Below, piece after piece: positions 1 to 6,678 of a DNA stretch of 6,708 nt (its first letter is position 1; every line of letters begins with the position of its first letter). A program made the position numbers and the translations under genes. Source of the DNA: Lysobacterales bacterium UBA2790 (lineage in GTDB: Bacteria > Pseudomonadota > Gammaproteobacteria > Xanthomonadales > Xanthomonadaceae). The notes below the pieces were generated by a model. That model had not been told where the DNA came from, did no database searches, and was given only the letters and a program-made list of their open reading frames with translations. Location of the stretch: the NCBI GenBank assembly GCA_002352135.1, contig DEHW01000098.1, forward strand, positions 1,150 to 7,857. Direction: 5' to 3'.

Positions 1-758
1 TCGAACATCAGATAGAGCACGCTCAAGGTGCTCTGCACCGGACCACCCTCGGTGATGACATAGGGCTCGGCGAACAACTGGAAATAGCCCGCCGTGGTGA
101 GAATCGCGACCATCAGCAGCATCGGCTGCAGGCCGGGCAAAGTGATGTGGCGGAACTGCTGCCAACGATTCGCGCCGTCGATGCGCGCCGCTTCGTACAG
201 ATCCGTGGGAATGGCCTGCAAGCCGGCCAGCAGGATGATCATGTTGTAGCCGAAGTTCTTCCACACCGCGAACAGAATCAGGGTGGGCATGGCCCACTGC
301 GGATCGCCCAACCAATTCACTGGAGCGATGCCAATCCCATCCAGCGCGTAGTTGATCCAGCCATAGCGCGTGTGGAACAGGTAACGCCAGATCACCGCCA
401 CCGCCACCACGGTTGTCACCACGGGCGCAAACAGGGCGGTGCGGAAGAAGGCCGTCGCGCGCGCCGCAGCGTCCTGCAGCAAGACCGCCGCCGACAAAGA
501 CACCAGTATCGATAGCGGCACGCCGACGATGACGAAGTACAGCGTGTTGCCCATCGCCTGCCAGAACAGCGGGCGCTGCAGCAGTTCGGTGTAGTTGTCG
601 AAACCCACCCAGCGCAGATTGAGTGGATCGGCCAGCGCGTACAGATCGAAATCGGTCAGGCTCAGCAGAAAGGACGCCGCAGCAGGCAGCAGGAAGAACA
701 CGCCAATGACCAGCAGCGCGGGTGCGATGAACCACCAAGCGGCACGGCCTACGCTCAC
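1..758 (-). CDS. Sugar ABC transporter permease, MalF/UgpA-like (partial, C-terminus outside the window)
   Basis: Inner-membrane subunit of a carbohydrate importer of the binding-protein-dependent transport family (PF00528). 252 residues are visible; the 3' end runs off position 1, and about 40 residues with the last helix are probably missing. Hydrophobic segments lie near residues 7-33, 71-95, 104-126, 157-178 and 212-230. The cytoplasmic EAA loop that docks on the ATPase is clear at 189-208 (EAARIDGANRWQQF, then ITLP). A GGP motif near 238-240 is typical of the MalF-type subunit. The start is a GTG at 758 that overlaps the stop of the binding-protein gene by 4 bp (GTGA). A GGAG at 769-772 lies 10 nt upstream, a rather long spacing. 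Translation is therefore probably coupled to the binding protein. The partner permease (MalG-like) is expected next, outside the window. Substrate specificity cannot be read from this subunit and is inferred from the neighbours. Confidence 0.93.
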   Translation of the reverse strand, partial: MSVGRAAWWFIAPALLVIGVFFLLPAAASFLLSLTDFDLYALADPLNLRWVGFDNYTELLQRPLFWQAMGNTLYFVIVGVPLSILVSLSAAVLLQDAAARATAFFRTALFAPVVTTVVAVAVIWRYLFHTRYGWINYALDGIGIAPVNWLGDPQWAMPTLILFAVWKNFGYNMIILLAGLQAIPTDLYEAARIDGANRWQQFRHITLPGLQPMLLMVAILTTAGYFQLFAEPYVITEGGPVQSTLSVLYLMF

Positions 759-2038
759 TGCGTCGTTACTCCATCCGAGGCCACGCGTTGATCCAACATC
801 CAGCGGCGTTTCTCCAAGATCCGGTCAGTGCGGCGGTCGAGCTCCACGGCAGCCGCCGCGACATCGAGCTTGCCGTGCACCAGGAGCTCACCGACCAGAC
901 GCATCTCGGTGGCGATCTGCTCCCACTCCGGCACGGCGGGCGTCGGTTTGCTGCGCTCCAGTTGCTCGCGAAACGCCTTCGCATACACATCGGTCGCCAA
1001 GCTGGATTCGTCCCAACTGCTACGCCGCGGCGGCATGTCACCAACGCGTTGATGAAAGGCGCGCTGGACCTCCGGCTCACTGAGGTATTCGATCAGTTGC
1101 CAGGCAAGATCCGCCTGCGCGGAGCCGCGCGTGATCACCAGACTGGCACCGCCAGCAATCGACGCACCCGGCCCGTCCGGTCCGGGCAGCGGTGCGGTCA
1201 TCCAAGCCGATTGCAGGTCGGCAGGAAGGCGCTGCTGAAACTCGGCGATGTTCCATGGACCGGAAATGTAGAAGCTGAAATAGCCGCGCCCGAATTCCGT
1301 CCATGGATTGGAAATCTGCGTATTGCTGGCACGCGGGGCGAAATCCCGCGCGAACATCTCGGCGTAGAATGCCAGACTGCGCTGCAGTTCGGGATGACGG
1401 AAATTGCCATAGCGTCCACCGTCGCGCAGCAAGGGCACCGACTGCTGCAACGACAAGGCGAGCAGCGGCTCGAACTCATTGAGCGGCAACAGCACGGCAT
1501 AGCCCTGTTCGCCCACCTGCGCCTTGATGGCCGCCTGCATCGACAACCATTCTTCCCAATGCTTCGGTGGATGGTCGAAACCGGCCTTGGCCAGCAAGTC
1601 GCGGCGATAGAACAACAATCGGGTGTCCACATACCAGGGCACACCGTAGAGCGCGCCGTCGATGACATTGGTCGCCCAGATCCCCGGGAAATAATCCGTC
1701 TGCGCGATACGCGTGGTACCCGCCAACCGCGCATCCAGTGGCTGCAAGGCATTCAACATCGCAAACTCGGGCACCCAGGTATTGCCCAACTGCAGCACAT
1801 CGGGCAGAGAGTCGGAGGCAAATGCAGTCAGCAACTTTGCGTGCGCGGCCGTCCACGGCAGTTGCTGCACCTCGACGCGCACACCGGGATGACGTCGCTC
1901 GAACTCGGGAATCAACGCCGCCACGGCTTCGGCTTCGCGCCCCATGGCCCAGAAGCGCAATATCGTTCCGGTCGGCATGGAATCATCCCGACCGCAGGCG
2001 GACAGCAGCAATAAGGCACCCAGCAACACCCGCTTCAT
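755..2038 (-). CDS. Sugar ABC transporter substrate-binding lipoprotein (extracellular solute-binding protein family 1)
   Basis: A 427-residue solute-binding protein of the MalE/UgpB-like family 1 (PF01547/PF13416), of usual length. The N-terminus MKRVLLGALLLLSACG is a lipoprotein signal with lipobox LSAC and lipid-carrying Cys15; Gly16 follows, so there is no Asp inner-membrane retention signal. Family-like landmarks are the first strand with LRFWAMG (27-33), IPEFERRHPGVRVEVQQLPW (43-62), LPDVLQLGNTWVPEF (78-92), the hinge region YGVPWYVDTRLLFYRRDLL (131-149), GYFSFYISGPWN (252-263) and ASLVITRGSAQ (298-308). The tryptophan- and tyrosine-rich segments fit carbohydrate stacking. The ATG at 2038 shares ATGA with the stop of the hydrolase gene. 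I preferred it to upstream starts (open to 2224) because it alone begins a lipoprotein signal. The upstream Shine-Dalgarno is weak (AGGG, 3 nt from ATG), which suggests coupling to the preceding gene. The ligand is presumably the hydrolase product, perhaps beta-1,2-gluco-oligosaccharides; this is inference. Confidence 0.93.
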   Translation of the reverse strand: MKRVLLGALLLLSACGRDDSMPTGTILRFWAMGREAEAVAALIPEFERRHPGVRVEVQQLPWTAAHAKLLTAFASDSLPDVLQLGNTWVPEFAMLNALQPLDARLAGTTRIAQTDYFPGIWATNVIDGALYGVPWYVDTRLLFYRRDLLAKAGFDHPPKHWEEWLSMQAAIKAQVGEQGYAVLLPLNEFEPLLALSLQQSVPLLRDGGRYGNFRHPELQRSLAFYAEMFARDFAPRASNTQISNPWTEFGRGYFSFYISGPWNIAEFQQRLPADLQSAWMTAPLPGPDGPGASIAGGASLVITRGSAQADLAWQLIEYLSEPEVQRAFHQRVGDMPPRRSSWDESSLATDVYAKAFREQLERSKPTPAVPEWEQIATEMRLVGELLVHGKLDVAAAAVELDRRTDRILEKRRWMLDQRVASDGVTTQ

Positions 2039-3522
2039 TGGCCCTGCGACGCCTCGGCCGCTTGGTCCAGCCAGCCACCCCGGAAACCAGCCCGCAGCAG
2101 ACCCCGTCGGATGTGCGGATTGCGTCGCATCACTTCCCAGACTCGGCCGTTTCGATAGTTGGCGATCATGGTCAGAATCGGCCCCTGATCGATACCGATG
2201 TACTGATCGGCAACCCAACCCCAACCTGGCACACGTCGCCCCACCGTCAGCGGAACGTCGTAGTCGAAGGTAAGGTTGAAGGCATCGATGAAACCGTAAT
2301 CGCCAAAGATGTGGCGACCATGCCGCTGGTGCAGCACGCGGACCGAGCGCTTCACTTCGGCGGGCGCGAAGGGCAGCGATCCCAACATCGCGGTCGGCGC
2401 GATGGTGCCGTCGTCAAAGGCATCCTTAAGACCCGCACCGCGCGCCGAGTAGCCACGGAAGATGCGCGTACTGCCGTTGTAGTCCTGCGCGAAATGCCCC
2501 GGCCCATCGCTGGCCGTGAGACCCCACACATAGCGGTCATAGCCCTTGAAGTCCTGCGGGTTGTCGATGGCATAGGCGCGTTGCGCCAGCGTGGCACGAC
2601 GACTGTTCTCGAAGTAGTCGATGCCCTTGCCACGCGTGAATGCGTCCTGGATGCCGCGAAAGTCGATCCAGACGTGGCTGTACTGATGACCGAACAGCGG
2701 CCCGAAACCCAGATGTGACTGACCGTAGAAGCGCCCCCAACTCTTCGCGTAGTCGCCCTGCCAGGCCGCCCAAGCGTCTTCGCCAATCGGATGCGTGGGT
2801 GATCCCAGCGCCAGCACGTAGACCAGCATGCCCTCGTTGTAGCCAACCCAGTCGTGGCTGATGAAGCCGCTTTCCGGATGCCAGCCCATCGACAGCAGAG
2901 GCGCACGCACCTGCAGAAACGTCCAGTCGACGCGCTGATAGATCGCTTCGGCCAAGTCCCGGATGGCCTGCTCGTCCGGTTGGTCCTGATCAAACCAGCT
3001 CTGCGCGAACAACACACCACCCAGCAGCAACGCCGTATCCACCGAGGACAACTCGACCCAAGGCGCATAGCGCGCGCCAGTATCGAGATGCAGGAAGTGA
3101 TAGAAGAAACCGTGGTAACCCGCCATGCCCTGCTCACCGCTGCCTTGCGGCGCGTCATGCAGGAATCGCAGGGTGGCCAGCGTGCGTTCACGCGCCTGCT
3201 CACGACTGATCCAGCCACGCTCGACACCCAACGGATACGCAGTCAGTGCAAAACCAACTGCCGCTACGCTGGCAAAGGGCTCGTCCCAAGGCACGCGATC
3301 CGGCGCAAGTCCATTATCGGCGCGGGTTTCCTGCCAGAAGTAATTGAAGGTGCGGCGCTCGATGTCGCGCAGCAGTTTCGGCACGCGATGACTGCGTTCC
3401 GCGCGCTGTCCGTCAGCAGCAAAGGCCACCCGACCGCAGAGCGGCATCGCCTGCAGAACAACCAACAGACCCAGCACCGCAGCCTGAACCGCTCCCATCA
3501 CCCGCCCAAACCGCATTGTCAT
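2035..3522 (-). CDS. Secreted glucoamylase-like glycoside hydrolase, GH144-type (putative beta-1,2-glucanase)
   Basis: A 495-residue secreted enzyme carrying the 'glucoamylase-like' domain (PF10091) as in GH144, an (alpha/alpha)6-barrel family whose characterised members hydrolyse beta-1,2-glucan; the same domain also occurs at the C-terminus of cyclic beta-1,2-glucan synthases. A Sec signal peptide covers residues 1-35 (MTMRFGRVMGAVQAAVLGLL, then AFA|AD). The catalytic domain runs from about 48 (PKLLRDIERRTFNYFW) to 484. Recognisable family segments are VELSSVDTALLLGG (156-169), VGYNEGMLVY (226-235), SHVWIDFRGIQD (282-293), GIDYFENSRRATLAQRAYAI (300-319), GLTASDGP (334-341), DDGTIAPTAMLGSLPFAP (370-387) and DQYIGIDQGPI (439-449). 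The acidic candidates for the active-site cleft are Glu157, Asp162, Glu230, Asp287, Asp339 and Asp445; I cannot say which are catalytic. The ATG at 3522 has GGAG 6 nt upstream; a second ATG lies two codons later. The frame stays open to 3654, and an ATG at 3600 sits inside a hairpin (see findings). Endo- versus exo-action and the exact linkage are unproven. Confidence 0.88.
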   Translation of the reverse strand: MTMRFGRVMGAVQAAVLGLLVVLQAMPLCGRVAFAADGQRAERSHRVPKLLRDIERRTFNYFWQETRADNGLAPDRVPWDEPFASVAAVGFALTAYPLGVERGWISREQARERTLATLRFLHDAPQGSGEQGMAGYHGFFYHFLHLDTGARYAPWVELSSVDTALLLGGVLFAQSWFDQDQPDEQAIRDLAEAIYQRVDWTFLQVRAPLLSMGWHPESGFISHDWVGYNEGMLVYVLALGSPTHPIGEDAWAAWQGDYAKSWGRFYGQSHLGFGPLFGHQYSHVWIDFRGIQDAFTRGKGIDYFENSRRATLAQRAYAIDNPQDFKGYDRYVWGLTASDGPGHFAQDYNGSTRIFRGYSARGAGLKDAFDDGTIAPTAMLGSLPFAPAEVKRSVRVLHQRHGRHIFGDYGFIDAFNLTFDYDVPLTVGRRVPGWGWVADQYIGIDQGPILTMIANYRNGRVWEVMRRNPHIRRGLLRAGFRGGWLDQAAEASQGQ

Positions 3523-3527
3523 CGCGC

Positions 3528-3532
3528 TCTCC
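3528..3532 (-). promoter_or_regulatory. Ribosome binding site supporting the hydrolase start at 3522
   Basis: On the mRNA strand the sequence reads GGTGGAGAGCGCG then ATG. GGAG lies 6 nt from the ATG at 3522, and the following codons form a clean signal peptide. This favours 3522 over the ATG at 3516 (no comparable spacing) and over upstream in-frame starts at 3600 and 3654, which would put 26 or 44 extra non-hydrophobic residues before the signal peptide. Confidence 0.6.
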
Positions 3533-3581
3533 ACCGCACCGTGGCACGGCGCTGACGCCACACCGCATCCTTCCACTGGCG

Positions 3582-3621
3582 CGATGTCAGGAGGTGCCAT
3601 CCATGGCACCTCCTGACATCG
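3582..3621. repeat. Perfect 19-bp-arm palindrome (hairpin) between receptor and hydrolase genes
   Basis: The left arm CGATGTCAGGAGGTGCCAT (3582-3600) and the right arm (3603-3621) are exact reverse complements separated by two bases. As RNA this gives an 18-bp stem with a 4-nt loop. It begins 16 nt after the receptor stop codon and ends about 60 nt before the hydrolase ATG. No T-tract follows on the transcribed strand, so it is not a standard intrinsic terminator. It may protect the receptor mRNA 3' end from exonucleases and so give higher receptor expression, as REP-type elements do within operons, or it may be a copy of a dispersed palindromic repeat. It also embeds AGGAGG and CACCTCCT, which resemble a Shine-Dalgarno and its complement. 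Confidence 0.9.
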
Positions 3622-3637
3622 GCTCACTACCTCGCCC

Positions 3638-6604
3638 TTACCAGTTGAAGCCAACCGACAACTTCATGGTGCGGGTGGGCAACAGAATGCCCAGACCATG
3701 CGTGCCGAAATCGGGGTTGGTTTCGCCCGGACCACCGCGCCAGTTGTTGTATTCGTTCCAGTTGCGGTAGTTGAAGACGTTCAACACGTCGATTCGGAAG
3801 TTCAAGCGGTAGTCGGCACCGAACACGATGTCCTTCGACACCGCCATGTCCAACTGGCGACGACCGAAGGCGCCACTGGGCGTGAACGGATCGAAGAAGC
3901 AGTTGTTCCAATCCACGGCATTAGCGCAGTTGACCGCCTCGTAGGTGCTGGGTGTTTCGATGGTCGCCTTGGCCGAGAAGAGCATCTCCCAGGGACCTTC
4001 GACGATCCCGGTGGCGACCAGACGATGCCGTGCGATGCCGGTCGAGCGCTTCCAGCCGAAGCCCTCGGTGTTCGGATAGTCGAACAGATAGTGTTCGTCC
4101 GAAGCCGCCGCATTCGAGCGGTTTTCCTCCGCCTCGCTGAAGGTGTAGGCAAAGGTCGCACCCCAGCCCGCCTCGGGCGAGTAGGGCTTTTCCAACGAGA
4201 ACAGCAGCGAGTTCAGGCGCGTTTCGATGCCGTTGTCCGCCAGAATCAGGGTGCCGAAGCCCGGCACACCGAAGCCCCAGGGTTGTCCGCCCCATGTCGT
4301 TCCCGAGGGTCGGAAACTGCCATCCGGATAGCGGTTACCCAGGGTGAACACGATGCCGTCATGGCTGCGGACGTGCGACAGCGTGACCGAGCTGTTCCAC
4401 TGGCCAAAGGTGTTGCGGATACCGATGCTGAACTGGTCGGAATACGGCGTCTGCAGGTCGTTGGCGATCATGTTGACCTCGCCGCCGAGATTCGGATTGG
4501 CGGCGACCAGTGCACGAAGGTTCGCTTCATCCAGATACGCGGTGTTCCATTCCAGACAGGTGGCACCGGCGCACTCATGTCCCGGCGTGTTGAAATCGAA
4601 ACCGTAGCGCGGGAAGGTGCCTTTCGACTGTTCCAGAGCCAGATAGTCGAACAGGTTGCGGTCGTACGAGCGCCCTGCGCCACCGAAAAGCACCCGCGAT
4701 TCGTCGTCGCTCAGGTCATACGAGAAACCCACGCGCGGCTGCCAGGCATCCTTGAAGGCATCACGATTGCTGCCATCGCTGATGTAGTTCTCGATGTCGT
4801 AGTCGGTGTTCTGGATGTTCGCCCAGCCACGCAAGGCCGCCGCCAGCTCGGGCCGCGTCACGTAATCCAGATAGCCAGGGGTTTCTTCGTAGTCCCAGCG
4901 CAGGCCGAGGTTCAGGGTCAGACGGTCATTGACCTGCCAGTCGTCCTGCAGATAGATGCCGAACTGCTTGTTGCGCGAGGTGATGTTGCGGTCGCCCACG
5001 CCCGGCACGACCGAGCCGAACTCGACCCGATACGGCACGCTGGTGCTTTGCGTGATGTCGTAGAAGAACTGCGGGTTGTAGGGCTGCTGTTCGAAGGCAT
5101 CGACGCGCACCGACTTGTACTTCACACCGGTCTTGATGGTGTGGTCGCCGTGCCAGGCGAGGTCGAAGAAGGTGAGGTCATTCTGGAAGCCGATGCCGCG
5201 CTGGCCCTTGTCCTGGAAGTCCTGCCCGCCACCGATGTTGAGAATGCTGCGACGATCCGGCGTGGTCAGACGCGAGCCGTTGCCGAAGGTCAGCGGGCGC
5301 GGATTCCAGTAGGCGTCCTCGAAGGTGATGTGCGCATCATTGAGGAAGCTGGCCCCGCTGAACTGGTGTCGCAGGTCGATGCGGGTCTCGTCGTTGTCTT
5401 TCGAGCTGGCATACGAGCGCGCATTGGTGCCGCCGATGCCAGTGATTTCCGACTCGGTGCGGTACTTCGCGGTCAGCTCGAACAGGTGCGCATCGCCCGG
5501 TGCAAAGGAAAGCTTGCCGAAGAACAGGTCGAGATCGAACGGTGAATTGGTTGGCCCCACCTGCGAGGCATACTCGGGCGGCAGCGCGCTGGCCTGGACG
5601 TTCTCACCAGGAATGATGTCGCGCGGCGAGAGGATTTCCTTCTTTTCGTAGGTCACGAAGTAGTGCAACAAATCACGCACAATCGGACCACCGAAGCTGA
5701 AGCCGTACTGCTCGTCTTCGGTCTCCGGCTTGGTACCGGAATCGATCTCGCGCGGTGTGGAGGCGCGCCAGTTGTCGCTGGTGCGGTCATAGAACACGCT
5801 GCCCTCAAATTCGTTGCCGCCCGAGCGCGTGACCGCCGTCACTGCGGCACTGCTGATCTGGTCGAACTCGGCTTTGTAGTTCTGCGTGATGACCTTGTAT
5901 TCGGCAATCGCCATCTGCGGGAACGGACTGCCGCGCGAGGAATCCTGCGAGCTGATGCCGCCTTTCAGCACGTAGTTCTTCTGACCAACGCCGTCGATGA
6001 ACACGTTGATGCCATTGGAAGACTGTGCACCCGAGCGCAATTGTGTGGAACCGTCGGCGTTCTCGGTGAACTGCACGCCGGGAACGATGTCGGCAAAGGC
6101 CAGGAAATTGCGCGAGTTCTGCGGCAGCGCCGAGATCTGCTCCGGCGTCACGTAGGTCGCAATTTCCGAGGTCTTGTTCTCGAACAACGCGGTACCGACC
6201 ACCTCGATGGTATCCAGGGTCTGTTCGCTGGCCGCTGCCGCGATCGGCAGGTCGAGCGTCGCGGTTTGGCCGACACGCAGGGTGATGGTCTGCGAGCTGG
6301 TCTGTTCACCCGAACGCACATCCACTCGATAGGTGCCCGGCGGCAGCCCAGGCACGGAGTAACTGCCATCGGCCTGCGCCTGCACACTGCGCGAGAATCC
6401 ACTCGCCACGTTGGTCAAGGTCACTTCGGCGGCTGCCGCCTGCGTGCCCTGCACAACCTGGCCGCGCAGCGTGGCCGAGGTGCTCTGTGCCAGCGCACCG
6501 CCACTGGCGACAAGCAGGCAACTGACCAAGGCCGAGGCCAGAAGCGAGCGCTTCGGCAGCATGGCGGCGCGACGGCGGGTTTGAATCGACGAATCGGTTG
6601 TCAT
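3638..6604 (-). CDS. Oar-like TonB-dependent outer-membrane receptor
   Basis: A 988-residue outer-membrane transporter, within the usual range for Oar-like receptors. It moves a bulky ligand into the periplasm using TonB/ExbBD energy. The signal peptide spans residues 1-39 (KRSLLASALVSCLLVASGGALA|Q). A carboxypeptidase-regulatory-like Ig-fold (PF13620) covers about 43-118 (ATLRGQVVQG through LPPGTYRVDVRSGE). A TonB-box-like segment, LDTIEVVG, lies at 130-137. The plug covers about 145-262, with SRNFLAFADIVPGV (164-177), NVFIDGVGQ (200-208) and NYKAEFDQISSAAVTAVTRS (242-261). The barrel fills the rest and ends in MKLSVGFNW, whose terminal aromatic residue fits a BamA recognition signal. Two close cysteine pairs (678/683 and 893/902) lie in probable outer loops and may form disulfides. 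The start at 6604 is set by GGGAGG 5 nt upstream; an in-frame ATG at 6697 lacks a signal peptide directly after it. As first gene of the cluster, with a glycosidase and a sugar importer behind it, it probably imports a glycan; that substrate is inferred. Confidence 0.95.
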   Translation of the reverse strand: MTTDSSIQTRRRAAMLPKRSLLASALVSCLLVASGGALAQSTSATLRGQVVQGTQAAAAEVTLTNVASGFSRSVQAQADGSYSVPGLPPGTYRVDVRSGEQTSSQTITLRVGQTATLDLPIAAAASEQTLDTIEVVGTALFENKTSEIATYVTPEQISALPQNSRNFLAFADIVPGVQFTENADGSTQLRSGAQSSNGINVFIDGVGQKNYVLKGGISSQDSSRGSPFPQMAIAEYKVITQNYKAEFDQISSAAVTAVTRSGGNEFEGSVFYDRTSDNWRASTPREIDSGTKPETEDEQYGFSFGGPIVRDLLHYFVTYEKKEILSPRDIIPGENVQASALPPEYASQVGPTNSPFDLDLFFGKLSFAPGDAHLFELTAKYRTESEITGIGGTNARSYASSKDNDETRIDLRHQFSGASFLNDAHITFEDAYWNPRPLTFGNGSRLTTPDRRSILNIGGGQDFQDKGQRGIGFQNDLTFFDLAWHGDHTIKTGVKYKSVRVDAFEQQPYNPQFFYDITQSTSVPYRVEFGSVVPGVGDRNITSRNKQFGIYLQDDWQVNDRLTLNLGLRWDYEETPGYLDYVTRPELAAALRGWANIQNTDYDIENYISDGSNRDAFKDAWQPRVGFSYDLSDDESRVLFGGAGRSYDRNLFDYLALEQSKGTFPRYGFDFNTPGHECAGATCLEWNTAYLDEANLRALVAANPNLGGEVNMIANDLQTPYSDQFSIGIRNTFGQWNSSVTLSHVRSHDGIVFTLGNRYPDGSFRPSGTTWGGQPWGFGVPGFGTLILADNGIETRLNSLLFSLEKPYSPEAGWGATFAYTFSEAEENRSNAAASDEHYLFDYPNTEGFGWKRSTGIARHRLVATGIVEGPWEMLFSAKATIETPSTYEAVNCANAVDWNNCFFDPFTPSGAFGRRQLDMAVSKDIVFGADYRLNFRIDVLNVFNYRNWNEYNNWRGGPGETNPDFGTHGLGILLPTRTMKLSVGFNW

Positions 6605-6609
6605 GATTT

Positions 6610-6615
6610 CCTCCC
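6610..6615 (-). promoter_or_regulatory. Strong Shine-Dalgarno fixing the receptor start
   Basis: The mRNA reads GGGAGGAAATC followed by ATG at 6604, a near-ideal ribosome binding site with 5-nt spacing. It decides the start against the longer open frame that begins at 6697, because the 31 codons between them include this site and carry no secretion-signal character. Confidence 0.85.
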
Positions 6616-6678
6616 AAGGGATATTCGGGGTTTGATGTAGCTTTGTTGTTATTCGGTGCAACGATGAAAAACGTGCTG

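Noticed and set aside
147..515. 122-codon plus-strand open frame opposite the permease
   Set aside because: The minus strand here encodes five membrane segments and a textbook EAA motif, so this is an antisense artefact.
788..2014. 408-codon open frame on the plus strand
   Set aside because: Antisense to the sugar-binding protein gene, with shadow-like composition and no family resemblance.
2039..2224. Upstream extension of the binding protein to 2224
   Set aside because: It overlaps the hydrolase 3' coding region by nearly 190 bp and would bury the lipoprotein signal 62 residues inside the protein.
2854..3555. 233-codon plus-strand open frame opposite the hydrolase
   Set aside because: Antisense shadow of a gene with clear GH144-type motifs, and no independent evidence of coding.
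3582..3621. Intrinsic transcription terminator
   Set aside because: The stem is strong, but no run of T follows it on the transcribed strand, and the downstream genes look like the same operon.
3698..5545. 615-codon open frame on the plus strand
   Set aside because: It lies wholly antisense to the well-supported receptor gene. Its translation is a valine/arginine/glutamate-rich string with no recognisable domain or signal, as expected for a shadow frame in GC-rich DNA.
5663..6640. 325-codon plus-strand open frame opposite the receptor N-terminus
   Set aside because: Reads through the receptor signal peptide and ribosome binding site on the opposite strand. The composition is arginine/glycine/histidine-rich without any domain.
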